From contig CAKVDW010000005.1 of assembly GCA_934728065.1 (NCBI GenBank), positions 29,417-93,416 on the forward strand: 64,000 nt of DNA, given 5' to 3'. This stretch comes from an uncultured Campylobacter sp. GTDB lineage: Bacteria > Campylobacterota > Campylobacteria > Campylobacterales > Campylobacteraceae. Of the stretch, positions 55,968 through 64,000 are shown in pieces. Within the stretch, counting starts at the first letter, position 1. The number at the start of each line of letters is the position of its first letter. The notes beneath the pieces were generated by a model. That model was given only the letters and a program-made list of their open reading frames with translations. It was not told where the DNA came from and ran no database searches. Position numbers and translations under genes: made by a program.

Positions 55968-56756
55968 TTAAAAATTATAAACATAGCTTAAAAATACAGT
56001 AAATGGACGGTAGTGGTTTGTTTGCGTGTGTGTTATAGGTGCTTGAGTATTTATAATTTTTGAAATGTGATTACCCGCTTCAAAAATTTTAGAATTTGTA
56101 GAATAAGCCCTTGCTCCAAGGTCAAACTCGTGTCTTTCATCGATATTGACCCTCAAACCAAAATTTGCGTTTGTGGCAAGATTTGTGTAAGTTTTTTTGC
56201 CATTTTCTGGCTCGTATTCCTTGCCGCTTGCATCCCATTTAAGAGCGCCTATACCAGCTCCAAGATACAAGCCAAACACAGTATTGTTAATTTGGGCAAA
56301 ATTATAAAGTATATCAGCACCCACAAAACAATCCATAAAATTAGTATAATAAGCCTCGTCTTTTCCTAGAAAAACAGAATCTTTACCCGTTTGATTTACA
56401 AGCGCACTGTGTGCGCCTTTAATGTCATACTCAACATTTTTAAGCTTACCCCAACCCATACCAACTTGCGCATAAGTTCTTAAACCAAAATTTCTTTGCT
56501 CTCCAAAAAACCATTTATAGCCAACCTTAAGAGCAAGACTTGGCAAGGTATTATTAGCCTTAATTTCATTTCCTGTATTTATCGGCGCGCCTTGTGCGCC
56601 TGTTTGCGCATAATCATACTTTTGCTCAAATTTAACCTTACTCGCTCCAAATTCTACGCCCAAAAAAACTCCATCTTTTTCCCAGCCAAAAACACTTTGT
56701 GCTAAAAATGAGCTTATTAAAGCACTTGCAAATAAAAATTTTTTTGACAAAAACAT
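55968..56756 (-). CDS. Outer-membrane beta-barrel protein
   Basis: 262 aa. Signal peptide to about residue 24 (ALISSFLAQSVFG), then amphipathic beta strands with GVFLGVEFGASKVKFEQKY at the start and a terminal FLSYVYNF, typical of porin-like barrels ending in Phe. Related in style to Helicobacter/Campylobacter small Omp proteins; ligand unknown. Expression may vary through the T tract upstream (56795-56810). A GGAGG site precedes the ATG. Confidence 0.8.
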   Translation of the reverse strand: MFLSKKFLFASALISSFLAQSVFGWEKDGVFLGVEFGASKVKFEQKYDYAQTGAQGAPINTGNEIKANNTLPSLALKVGYKWFFGEQRNFGLRTYAQVGMGWGKLKNVEYDIKGAHSALVNQTGKDSVFLGKDEAYYTNFMDCFVGADILYNFAQINNTVFGLYLGAGIGALKWDASGKEYEPENGKKTYTNLATNANFGLRVNIDERHEFDLGARAYSTNSKIFEAGNHISKIINTQAPITHTQTNHYRPFTVFLSYVYNF

Positions 56757-56794
56757 TCTTTTCCTCCATTTAAAAGATAAAATGATAATTTTGC

Positions 56795-56810
56795 AAAAAA
56801 AAAAAAAAAA
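56795..56810 (-). repeat. Poly-T tract (16 bp) in the promoter of the outer-membrane protein gene
   Basis: Sixteen T on the gene's strand, followed by GCAAAATTATCATTTTATC, with a TATCAT-like -10 about eight bases on. The tract therefore lies at the -35 region. Similar tracts vary promoter strength in Helicobacter outer-membrane genes. Confidence 0.8.
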
Positions 56811-56930
56811 TGGAGAGTAAATAAATCAACCTTGCACGATGAATTTCTTTAAAATTCGCAAAATAAGCCCAACAAAACAATAAAAATTCATTTTTATACC
56901 CAAATTTACAAAGTTAAACCGCGTTTTTGC

Positions 56931-56936
56931 TATAAT
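56931..56936 (+). promoter_or_regulatory. -10 box of mrdB promoter
   Basis: TATAAT in CGTTTTTGCTATAATGAGCC, 29 bases before the GTG start. Confidence 0.7.
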
Positions 56937-56964
56937 GAGCCAAAAAATTCAATGAAAGTTCGCC

Positions 56965-58077
56965 GTGATAAGCATAGATAAAAGAGTTTTAACCCATTTT
57001 GACTTTTTGCAAGTCTTTTTAGTGCTGCCCATTTGCCTCATCTCGCTTGTGCTGGTGTGGGAGGCAAATGCCTTTTTGGGCGAAAAGCAACTTACCTACA
57101 CCGTTGTGGGCTTTTTGGCTTGGCTTTTGTTTTTTTTGCTGCCTATTCGTAAGTTTGCTTGGCTCATTCCTTTGCTTTATTGGGTGAATATTCTTTTGCT
57201 TTTAAGCACCGACATTTTTGGTGTAGAAAAATTAGGAGCAAAGCGTTGGCTTGAAGTGCCTTTTACGCATTTTACCTTACAGCCAAGTGAAATTTTCAAG
57301 CCCTCATTTATCTTAATGTTGGCTTATCTCATCTACCGCAAACCCCCACCAAAAAACGGCTACAAATTTAAAGACTTTTGCAAACTCAGCTTTTACATAC
57401 TTTTGCCCTTTTTACTCATCGCTGGTGAGCCTGATTTAGGCACGGCAACTGTGCTTTTTATCGTGGGTTTTGGAACGCTTTTTATCATCGGGGTAAATTA
57501 TAAAATTTGGCTAAGCATTCTTGTGGTCGTGGGTTTATCATCGCCTCTTATTTATACGCATTTGTTAAAGCCTTATCAAAAACAGCGCATTCACGATTTT
57601 ATCGCTGAAAAACCAAGTTATCAAGTCCAACAATCCATCATCGCCATTGGAAACGGCGGTTTAACAGGCAAAGCGCACGAAGAAGCCACGCAAACGCATT
57701 TTAAATTCTTGCCTATTTCTACAAGTGATTTTATCTTTGCTTATACCATAGAAAGACTTGGCTTTGTTGGCGGAGCTGTTGTTTTAGTGCTTTATATGCT
57801 GCTTATCTTTCATTTGCTAAGCCTTAATTACAAGCTTAAAGATGATTATTTTGCTAGAGTTACTGTTAATTGCGTGGCTTTGTTCATTTTCATCTACACA
57901 GGCGTAAATGTTTCAATGACCATAGGTTTTGCGCCTGTTGTAGGCATACCGTTGCCCTTTTTTAGCCACGGTGGAAGCTCTTTTACGACCTTTATGATTT
58001 TTTTTGGTATCTTGCAAAATCTCATTACCTTTAGATATTTTTCCGTAGAAAAAACAATAAAATTTACAAGCAAATAA
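56965..58077 (+). CDS. mrdB: Rod-shape/division SEDS glycosyltransferase (RodA/MrdB)
   Basis: 370-aa membrane protein with about ten helices. SEDS signatures visible: GAKRWLEVPFTHFTLQPSEIFKPSF near 93, AGEPDLGTA near 152 and GIPLPFFSHGGSS near 330. Polymerises lipid II for cell elongation. The start is GTG at 56965; no ATG is in frame nearby and GAAAG is a weak ribosome-binding site. Equivalent to C. jejuni Cj1282. Confidence 0.9.
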   Translation: MISIDKRVLTHFDFLQVFLVLPICLISLVLVWEANAFLGEKQLTYTVVGFLAWLLFFLLPIRKFAWLIPLLYWVNILLLLSTDIFGVEKLGAKRWLEVPFTHFTLQPSEIFKPSFILMLAYLIYRKPPPKNGYKFKDFCKLSFYILLPFLLIAGEPDLGTATVLFIVGFGTLFIIGVNYKIWLSILVVVGLSSPLIYTHLLKPYQKQRIHDFIAEKPSYQVQQSIIAIGNGGLTGKAHEEATQTHFKFLPISTSDFIFAYTIERLGFVGGAVVLVLYMLLIFHLLSLNYKLKDDYFARVTVNCVALFIFIYTGVNVSMTIGFAPVVGIPLPFFSHGGSSFTTFMIFFGILQNLITFRYFSVEKTIKFTSK

Positions 58078-58113
58078 AAGATATGATAAACTAAATTTAA
58101 GGAAAAATTTACT

Positions 58114-58119
58114 ACAATT
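58114..58119 (+). promoter_or_regulatory. -10 box of the CAT-anticodon tRNA
   Basis: TACAAT in TTTACTACAATTTCA, 14 bases before the tRNA 5' end. Confidence 0.5.
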
Positions 58120-58132
58120 TCATTTTTAAAGC

Positions 58133-58209
58133 GGATTCATAGCTCAGTTGGTTAGAGCAACCGGCTCATAACCGGTTGGTCGCAGGTTCGAGTCCTGCTG
58201 AATCCACCA
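58133..58209 (+). tRNA. tRNA with CAT anticodon (Met elongator or Ile2)
   Basis: 77 bases. Acceptor GGATTCA/TGAATCC, D-arm AGCTCAGTTGGTTAGAGC, anticodon CAT at 58167-58169 in GGCTCATAACC, T-arm GCAGG-TTCGAGT-CCTGC and encoded CCA. The CTCATAA loop and GGTCGCAGG variable/T region resemble tRNA-Ile2, whose C34 is changed to lysidine, but elongator Met cannot be excluded. It is not initiator, since the acceptor 1-72 pair is a normal G-C. Confidence 0.93.
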
Positions 58210-58237
58210 TTTATTTCACGCTTTTGATTTGTAAATT

Positions 58238-58888
58238 TCACAGATTTTTAATAAACTCTACCGCTTCATAGGCATTTGCTTTGAGTAAAACGCCGTATTT
58301 TGCTAAATTTTGTTCGCTTTCATAGCCGCAAGTTACCGCAATGGGCGAAATTTTAGCATTTTGTGCCGCCTTTATGTCTAAATGCGTATCGCCAACCATA
58401 AAAGCATCGGCTTTATCCTTGCCTAAAAGCGTCAAAGCCTTTAAAATAGGCTCAGCACTTGGCTTTGGCTCGCTCACATCGTCCCTGCCAACCACAGCAT
58501 TAAAAAGGTGCAAAACGCCTAAATTACGCAAAATAGCCTTGCTGGACACCGTGCCTTTTGTAGTAACTACTGCTAAATCCGCAAAATCTTGCGCTTTACT
58601 CAAAGCCTCTTTAACAAGCGGTAAAAGCGTGGTTTGAGCAAGATAAATTTGCAAATAATGCGCCTTGTAAGCTGCTATGCGCTCAGCAATTTGCTCGCCC
58701 ACAAAGCCCAAATTTGCAAACATTATGTCAAGTGGAAAGCCTATCATAGCCTTTATGCGCTCATCATCAAAGTGCGCCTGCGTGCCTTGCAAAGCCACTT
58801 CAAAAGCCTCTAAAATCGCCTGCGTGCCATCTATAAGCGTGCCGTCTAAATCAAAAAGTATGGTTTTTTGTTTTTTTGCTTTTTTCAT
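58238..58888 (-). CDS. HAD-family phosphatase, phosphoglycolate phosphatase-like
   Basis: 216 aa. Motif I FDLDGTLID at residues 12-20, motif II VVTTKGT near 110, motif III with KP in EPKPSAEPI near 143 and motif IV VGDTHLDI near 165. The usual job is dephosphorylation of small metabolites such as 2-phosphoglycolate; substrate not certain. Confidence 0.82.
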   Translation of the reverse strand: MKKAKKQKTILFDLDGTLIDGTQAILEAFEVALQGTQAHFDDERIKAMIGFPLDIMFANLGFVGEQIAERIAAYKAHYLQIYLAQTTLLPLVKEALSKAQDFADLAVVTTKGTVSSKAILRNLGVLHLFNAVVGRDDVSEPKPSAEPILKALTLLGKDKADAFMVGDTHLDIKAAQNAKISPIAVTCGYESEQNLAKYGVLLKANAYEAVEFIKNL

Positions 58889-58937
58889 AGGGCAAATTAT
58901 AGCAAAAATTTAGCCCAAATTCACATTTTAACAAAGT

Positions 58938-59387
58938 TCAAAAAGATTTAATCAAACAAGACATTATTTCATCTTGCTGATATATACGAAAGTCAAAGCT
59001 TAAAAACAGCTTCATAGCCTTTTTATTTTGGTTATAAACACAGGCTTTAACCCGCTTAAGTTTGAGTGTATTTAAGGCGTATTCAAGCATTGATTGAAGC
59101 AAGATTTTGCCGTGATTTTCGACATTTGGAGCTTGATAAAGCCCAAGTTCGCATTCTTCTTTGTTTATATCAACAAAATTCACCACGCCGATAGGATTTT
59201 CTTTTTCTAAAATGAGAAAATACTTTTTATTTGTGTCGCTTTTAAGCCTTTCAACAAAGTCAAAATGCTCTTTAGCACTTACGGTTTGTTTTTTGAAAAA
59301 GCGGTTAATCCTTGCATCATTTCGCCAAGTCAAAATCACCTCTAATTCGGCTTGATTAAGCGTGGTAAAATCCTTAAAAATGGTCAT
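58938..59387 (-). CDS. pseH: PseH, UDP-4-amino-sugar N-acetyltransferase
   Basis: 149-aa GNAT-fold acetyltransferase ([13 protein letters not shown] at the N-terminus, [23 protein letters not shown] near 75). Adds the N4-acetyl group in pseudaminic acid synthesis, used to glycosylate flagellin. It overlaps pseG by 14 bp, the order pseF-pseG-pseH being as in C. jejuni Cj1311-Cj1313. Confidence 0.88.
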   Translation of the reverse strand: MTIFKDFTTLNQAELEVILTWRNDARINRFFKKQTVSAKEHFDFVERLKSDTNKKYFLILEKENPIGVVNFVDINKEECELGLYQAPNVENHGKILLQSMLEYALNTLKLKRVKACVYNQNKKAMKLFLSFDFRIYQQDEIMSCLIKSF

Positions 59388-60204
59388 AAAACTCCACTTC
59401 CTTACCGTTTGATTTAAGCCATTCAGCGATTTTAATTTGATTTTTATTTGTGCAAATGGCTTTAAATTCAGCCTTTAAAAAGATAGCTTCATTGACTAAA
59501 CCACTAGCTGATATGATGAGCTTTTTGCTTTGATTCATTGTTTTGGCAAAATCTTTTATATCAACACCCAAAGTAATGTTTGGGCTTTTTTGCGCGATGA
59601 CTTGAAGTTGTTTTAAATTCGTGTTTGCGCTTGTAGTAGCGATAAAAATTTTTTTACTCACATCAAAATCAAGGGCAATTTTAGCCGACAAATTTTTGCT
59701 GTCAGTTGCTCCTAAACAAATGAAAAAATCATAAATTTTCTCTCTTTGCGCCTTCATCTCATCGTAAAATTCATCTCTAAACAAGGCATAAGCAAAACCG
59801 CATCTTAATTCACAAAAATTTGGAACAAGCTTTTTGTAAAGACTAGCTTTAGCGTAGGGATTAACATTAAGCAAAATGTCGCAGTAATGTTCTCTTAAGT
59901 CATCATCAAAGCTTAAAATTTTTACTCCTGTGGTCTTTTTGATATAGTGTTCATCCTCATAACTTATCCCATAATGGTCTATGATTAAAAGCTGGAATTT
60001 CTCATCTTTTATTAACTCCACCAGCTCTTGCCTGTCAGAACTATCAAGCAAAAAAACATCATAAGGAATTTCATCAATTATCGAGCCTTCAAGCTCTCGG
60101 CAAGCAAAACTGACATCCTCATATTGTTTTGCTAAAAGCAAATCCCTTCTAATATGCCCGTGTCCCATTCTTGAGGAGCTATCAGCTCTGATTAAAACCT
60201 TCAC
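59374..60204 (-). CDS. pseG: PseG, UDP-sugar hydrolase of pseudaminic acid synthesis
   Basis: 276 aa, GT-B like fold. [21 protein letters not shown] at the start contains the catalytic His/Gly-rich loop; [12 protein letters not shown] near 235 binds the nucleotide. Removes UDP from the bis-acetamido sugar. ATGA overlap with pseF. Confidence 0.88.
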   Translation of the reverse strand: MKVLIRADSSSRMGHGHIRRDLLLAKQYEDVSFACRELEGSIIDEIPYDVFLLDSSDRQELVELIKDEKFQLLIIDHYGISYEDEHYIKKTTGVKILSFDDDLREHYCDILLNVNPYAKASLYKKLVPNFCELRCGFAYALFRDEFYDEMKAQREKIYDFFICLGATDSKNLSAKIALDFDVSKKIFIATTSANTNLKQLQVIAQKSPNITLGVDIKDFAKTMNQSKKLIISASGLVNEAIFLKAEFKAICTNKNQIKIAEWLKSNGKEVEFYDHF

Positions 60205-60896
60205 TTTCTTTCCTTTAGTTGAAATAAAACCTTTGCCATCTCTAAATCCTCAGTTGTATCTATATCACAAACCAAATTTCTTGGCAAAATGAAAGCCCTT
60301 GAATGAGGCTTAAAGACGATTTTTTCATCAAGCCAAGCCTTGCGTTTGCCAAAATAAAACGCCCCCGCATCGTGAAAAGCTGGCGTTAAATCCTGACTTC
60401 GCGCATAGTATTTACTCTCATCAAACATACTCACCCTTTTTTCATCATCAAGCCTAAATGCTCGCTGTATAGGATACTCAAATTCACAAGCAGAAAATAA
60501 AAACTCACATTCACTTCCTTGAAATTCATTAAAAGCTTCTTTTAAAAGCTTGCCATCAATGAGCGGAGCAGTAGCGTAAAAACAACAAACGCTTTGAAAC
60601 TCGCGTCCCATTTTGTCAAACTCTTTTATAGCGTGCGTGATAGCTACATTTGATGAGCTGTAATCATCACAAAGCTCTTTAGGACGCATAAAAGGCACGC
60701 TAGCCTTGTAAGCTTTGGCGACCTTAGCTATTTCCTCATCATCTGTTGAAACGATAATCTCATCAAAAATGCCCGAACTCAAAGCACTCTCAATGCTATG
60801 CACTATCAAAGGCTTACCCGCAAAGTCAATGATATTTTTTCTAGGAATTCTCTTGCTTGCACCTCGCGCAGGAATTACACAAAGGCTATTATACAC
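60201..60896 (-). CDS. pseF: PseF, CMP-pseudaminic acid synthetase
   Basis: 231 aa cytidylyltransferase. [17 protein letters not shown] (residues 6-22), STDDEEI near 52, and [11 protein letters not shown] near 175 are family motifs. Activates pseudaminic acid with CTP. First gene of the pse cluster; other pse genes (pseB, pseC, pseI) are not in the window. Confidence 0.9.
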   Translation of the reverse strand: MYNSLCVIPARGASKRIPRKNIIDFAGKPLIVHSIESALSSGIFDEIIVSTDDEEIAKVAKAYKASVPFMRPKELCDDYSSSNVAITHAIKEFDKMGREFQSVCCFYATAPLIDGKLLKEAFNEFQGSECEFLFSACEFEYPIQRAFRLDDEKRVSMFDESKYYARSQDLTPAFHDAGAFYFGKRKAWLDEKIVFKPHSRAFILPRNLVCDIDTTEDLEMAKVLFQLKERK

Positions 60897-60923
60897 ATTT
60901 ATCCTTAAAAACTTTTTATTTCA

Positions 60924-60929
60924 ATTATA
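60924..60929 (-). promoter_or_regulatory. -10 box of pseFGH
   Basis: TATAAT (ATTATA on +) in TTAGGTATAATTGAAA, 28 bases before the pseF ATG. Confidence 0.6.
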
Positions 60930-61127
60930 CCTAAATTTTTGAACTTTGTCGCTAATTATGAGGAATTTAACGAGTTACTTATTGATGATTAATTCATTTT
61001 GATAAAACTTCATAAACTCACTAAAAACGAGCTTTGTTTTATGATAACCCAATTATTGATAAATTTAAATGCCAAATTTAAACACAGAGTGTGAAAATTT
61101 ATGAAAGAAAATTAAAAGATAATAAAA

Positions 61128-61202
61128 TGGCTCCGGATGCAGGATTCGAACCTGCGACCAAGCGGTTAACAGCCGCCTACTCTACCGCTGAGCTAATCCG
61201 GA
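61128..61202 (-). tRNA. tRNA-Asn (GTT)
   Basis: 75 bases on the minus strand. Acceptor TCCGGAT/ATCCGGA, discriminator G with CCA, D-arm AGCTCAGCGGTAGAGT, anticodon GTT (complement at 61068+100 to +102, i.e. 61168-61170) and T-arm GCAGG-TTCGAAT-CCTGC. Isolated, with spacers of about 200 bp on the pse side and 160 bp on the other that hold no recognisable genes. Confidence 0.96.
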
Positions 61203-61365
61203 ATACCTAGCCCATTTAACCCTTTTTACCCGCGTAAAAACGAACTGTGCTTTATTTAAGCCTTGCGAGTAAAAATGCTAAAATCTTGCCTAAAAATAAA
61301 AAGTGATTATAATCAAATTTAGTGTGTTTGTCAAGGGCTTAATGCGCTCATTTATCTTGCACCCT

Positions 61366-62265
61366 TTAAACGCGGTAAAACCTTACCCCAGCAAGCTCAA
61401 CAACACTAATTTTCGAGCTTTCAAGCATTTTTTGCAAAAGAGCCTTTGAATTTTGGCTCATCGCTTTTATGTCAAGCTCGCTTTGTGGGCGCAAAGCAAG
61501 GATTTTCAGCAACTCGTCCTCGCTAAAATCCACGCTTTGTGCGCTAAAATGTCGCTTTGGCAAAAGCACAGGCGCGCTTGTGATGAGCGTGGCGAGCTTT
61601 GAAATGGTTTGTTCGCTCACAGCCCTTACAGGATAAGCACTTGGTCTATCGATAGTGCCTATATCCACTCTGTCAGGCTTTATACGCAAAAAAGCCTCAT
61701 TTAAAGCCTTAAATTCAAGTTCGTTGTCGTTTAAACCCTGCACCACAAGCACTTCCATCACAAGCTGTCCGCGAAATTTGGCGCGAAAATGAGCCATTTT
61801 TTCTATCATTTCTTGCAAATTTATGCTTTTGTGCGCTTTATCTACTCGAAAAAATGTCCTTTCTACCGCGCTATCAAGGCTAAATTTTACCACATCAAGC
61901 CCTAGCATAGCTTCAAGGGCAAACTCGCTTAAAACGCCCGTGCCGTTGCTTAAAATGAGTAGTTTTTTGTCCTTTTTTATGGAATTTAGGGATTTTACAA
62001 GCTCTTTTAAGTGTGGATACAAGCTCGGCTCGCCATTTGCCGTAAGCGTGATGAAGTCAAATTCAAGCCCCTTGTCAAAGGCAACTTGCACTTGCGACAC
62101 CACTTCATCGACATTTGGGGCGTTTTGAGAGAGCAAAACGGGCTTTGCGGGCTTTAACTCACAATACACGCAGTCAAAATTGCACTGCTTGCGTGCTGGG
62201 CTTAAATCAACCCCAAGAGAAAGCCCAAAACGGCGCGAATTCACAGGTCCAAAAATGACATTCAT
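61366..62265 (-). CDS. Radical SAM protein
   Basis: 299 aa. The iron-sulfur CxxxCxxC is CNFDCVYC near residues 28-35, with GPVNSRRFGLSLGVDLSP before it and the typical GEPSLYP motif near 82. A wHTH-like C-terminal part (SKALLQKMLESSKISVVEL) follows. Corresponds to C. jejuni Cj1244, next to hemE. Reaction unknown. Confidence 0.82.
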   Translation of the reverse strand: MNVIFGPVNSRRFGLSLGVDLSPARKQCNFDCVYCELKPAKPVLLSQNAPNVDEVVSQVQVAFDKGLEFDFITLTANGEPSLYPHLKELVKSLNSIKKDKKLLILSNGTGVLSEFALEAMLGLDVVKFSLDSAVERTFFRVDKAHKSINLQEMIEKMAHFRAKFRGQLVMEVLVVQGLNDNELEFKALNEAFLRIKPDRVDIGTIDRPSAYPVRAVSEQTISKLATLITSAPVLLPKRHFSAQSVDFSEDELLKILALRPQSELDIKAMSQNSKALLQKMLESSKISVVELAGVRFYRV

Positions 62266-62339
62266 TTTTCAAAGTCCATTTTTAAGACATTTACGCTCAT
62301 CAAAGCCGTCCAAGTGCTGAATTTTCGCACAACTCAAAC

Positions 62340-63362
62340 TCATCGCACTGAACTTTCTTGCACCAAACGCACGAAAAACTTCGCATTTTCCACAGGAATG
62401 TCGGGCAAAATGCCGTGTCCTAGGTTGAAAATGTGCGGTGCGCCTTTCATTGTGTCTAGCACGCTCGCCACGCCACTTTGAATGGCGGCTTTTTCGTAAA
62501 GTCGGCAAGGCTCTAAATTGCCTTGCAAGGTGTATCGTGGGCTTAAAAGTTTTTTGGCAAGTGGCAAAGGCGTGTCCCAGCTCACTCCAAAGACATCAAA
62601 GTCCCCATTTATGCCATCTAAATACCCGCTTACGCCTTTTGGAAAAAGTATTACAGGGATTTGTGGATATTTTTGCTTGATAAAACTTGAAATTTCAAGC
62701 ATATAATTAAAAGAAAATTCAAAAAACGCCTCTTTTTCCAGCGCACCAGCCCAGCTGTCAAAGATTTGAATAGCGTTTGCGCCCGCTTTTATCTGCCTTT
62801 CAAGGTAGAGTTTGAGCGTGTGTGTGAGTTTAGCTAGGATTTTGTGTAAGAATTCAGGGCTTTGATAGAGCATTTTCTTGCACTTTGCGTAGCTTTTTGA
62901 GCCGCGCCCTTCTATCATATAGGTTGCTATGGTCCAAGGTGAGCCGCAAAAGCCTATGAGTGCTTTGTCTTTTGGTAATTTTTCTCTTGTAAGTGTGAGA
63001 GCATCATAAACATAGCTTAATTTTTCTACCGCTTTTTCATCATCAAGGGCGTTTAAAGCACTCTCATTTGTCAAAGGCTCGTCAAACACAGGTCCCTCGC
63101 CCTTTTCAAAGCGCAAATTCATACCCATTTCCAAAGGCACAACCAAAATGTCAGAAAAAATGATAGCCGCATCCACGCCCAAAATCTCAACAGGCTGCAA
63201 ACTCACCTCAGCCGCCTTTTGATAGTCCTTGCAAAGGCTGAGAAAGTCCCCAGCTCGCGCACGAACAGCCATATACTCTGGCAAATACCGCCCTGCTTGG
63301 CGCATCATCCACACAGGCGTGTAGAGCGTGGGCTTTTTTAAACAAGCATCGATGAAAATCAT
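62340..63362 (-). CDS. hemE: Uroporphyrinogen decarboxylase
   Basis: Converts uroporphyrinogen III to coproporphyrinogen III in haem synthesis. 340 aa. Signature [15 protein letters not shown] near residues 16-30 and [16 protein letters not shown] near 138, catalytic Asp in IFSDIL near 68. The ATG overlaps the upstream gene's stop by 4 bp. Confidence 0.95.
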   Translation of the reverse strand: MIFIDACLKKPTLYTPVWMMRQAGRYLPEYMAVRARAGDFLSLCKDYQKAAEVSLQPVEILGVDAAIIFSDILVVPLEMGMNLRFEKGEGPVFDEPLTNESALNALDDEKAVEKLSYVYDALTLTREKLPKDKALIGFCGSPWTIATYMIEGRGSKSYAKCKKMLYQSPEFLHKILAKLTHTLKLYLERQIKAGANAIQIFDSWAGALEKEAFFEFSFNYMLEISSFIKQKYPQIPVILFPKGVSGYLDGINGDFDVFGVSWDTPLPLAKKLLSPRYTLQGNLEPCRLYEKAAIQSGVASVLDTMKGAPHIFNLGHGILPDIPVENAKFFVRLVQESSVR

Positions 63363-64000
63363 TGTGTATCCTTTGTGAGTAAGTATTTTATATGTGCGAT
63401 AAAGCGTATTTTCTTTGGTTGGCGGTGCAAGTCCTTAAAAAACTCCCGCCACACAAGGCTTTTGCTAAAATTCATTTTTTGTAAAAGCTCTTTTACGCCC
63501 ATAGTGTCAGGCGTTAAAGGGCTTTTAAAGATTTTCATATACGCAAGGGCGGTTTTTTCAAAAAAATCCCTAAATTCTTGCTGAAATTTGGCATTTTGCT
63601 CGCTTTTTTGCCTAAAAAACTCCCAAATGTTAAAGCCCACAAGCACGAAACAAAAACTCTTAAAATAAGCCCTCAAAGCCTTATAGTCCTTAAAATCAGC
63701 CCTTAAAGGCTCTAAAAAACTAGGAAGTTTAGCGGGCATTGAGCTGTTTTTTTGTCCGCTCATCGTGGAATTTGCCCTTTGTCTGTAAATATATAAAGGT
63801 TCGTTCGTGTAGCTTATTTTGCCTGCTAAACAAAAAAGTAAGGTCCCAAAGTCGTGGTCTTCGTGGTAAATCCCCTCTGTAAAACGCAAGGCGTAGCGAT
63901 TTAAAATGTTTGCTTTAAAAAGCCCTTGCCACGCAAAGTAAAAATCATAAATTTGATTTTGCGCCAAAAGCTCCAAGCCCGAGTTATATTCATCTTGCTT
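63359..64000 (-). CDS. C-terminal part of a probable glycosyltransferase (partial)
   Basis: Open to the window's right edge; 213 residues visible. An [34 protein letters not shown] segment resembles the C-terminal half of family 2 glycosyltransferases (acidic pair, YIYRQR). The rest is helical. It joins hemE by an ATGA overlap. The N-terminal GT-A domain lies outside, so the donor sugar cannot be inferred. Confidence 0.65.
   Translation of the reverse strand, partial: KQDEYNSGLELLAQNQIYDFYFAWQGLFKANILNRYALRFTEGIYHEDHDFGTLLFCLAGKISYTNEPLYIYRQRANSTMSGQKNSSMPAKLPSFLEPLRADFKDYKALRAYFKSFCFVLVGFNIWEFFRQKSEQNAKFQQEFRDFFEKTALAYMKIFKSPLTPDTMGVKELLQKMNFSKSLVWREFFKDLHRQPKKIRFIAHIKYLLTKDTQ

Overview
The window looks like chromosomal DNA of a Campylobacter-group bacterium (Campylobacterota). 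The basis is an AT-rich genome, tightly packed and overlapping genes, T-rich -35 regions with TATAAT-like -10 boxes, homopolymeric G tracts in or next to genes, and blocks of gene order that I recall from C. jejuni: gapA-pgk..tpiA-fabI, yajC-secD-secF-leuS-lptE-..-folC-M23-bactofilin-mfd, cheY-prmA-ftsH-psd-like-pssA, pyrH-rpoZ-spoT-tyrS-nmo-amiA, EnvC-like-ftsX-ftsE-trmB, and pseF-pseG-pseH. The species cannot be fixed from the sequence alone.

Layout. 1-4000: partial K+ transporter, tRNA-Phe, Xaa-Pro aminopeptidase, fabI and tpiA. 4001-12329: an accessory island, all on the + strand, lying between tpiA and pgk, which are adjacent minus-strand operon genes in C. jejuni. It carries a WYL-domain regulator with an 11-G tract and a downstream frameshift, a zinc-ribbon protein, an orphan 128-aa protein, two overlapping dynamin-like GTPases, a second zinc-ribbon protein, a frameshifted membrane-anchored protein and a 56-aa membrane protein. 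Two near-identical operator/promoter/leader units (about 5782 and 10953) precede its two halves. 12330-30148: housekeeping genes for glycolysis, NAD, ribosome silencing, Sec translocon, leucyl-tRNA, LPS assembly, folate, cell shape and transcription-coupled repair. 30149-31100: repeat-rich spacer.

31101-38798: PDC-sensor membrane protein, cheY, prmA, ftsH, phospholipid synthesis and a phase-variable TonB-dependent receptor. 38799-40734: repeats, a cytochrome c peroxidase relic, a DUF455 protein and msrB. 40735-49749: a long minus-strand operon from pyrH to mnmC, with a 14-G tract at the spoT/tyrS junction. 49798-56756: an FtsEX plus degenerate-LytM division module, trmB, a fibronectin-type lipoprotein, a pseudouridine synthase and an outer-membrane barrel with a 16-T promoter tract. 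56965-64000: rodA/mrdB, a CAT-anticodon tRNA, a HAD phosphatase, three pseudaminic acid genes, tRNA-Asn, a radical SAM protein, hemE and the end of a probable glycosyltransferase.

The most notable content is the island. It reads as a membrane-remodelling dynamin-pair system with its own operator-like sites, next to a slippage-prone WYL regulator. Other points are three phase-variation tracts in or beside genes plus one promoter tract, a dispersed family of short palindromic repeats in every large gap, and an inverted pair of about 180-bp repeats bracketing about 25 kb.
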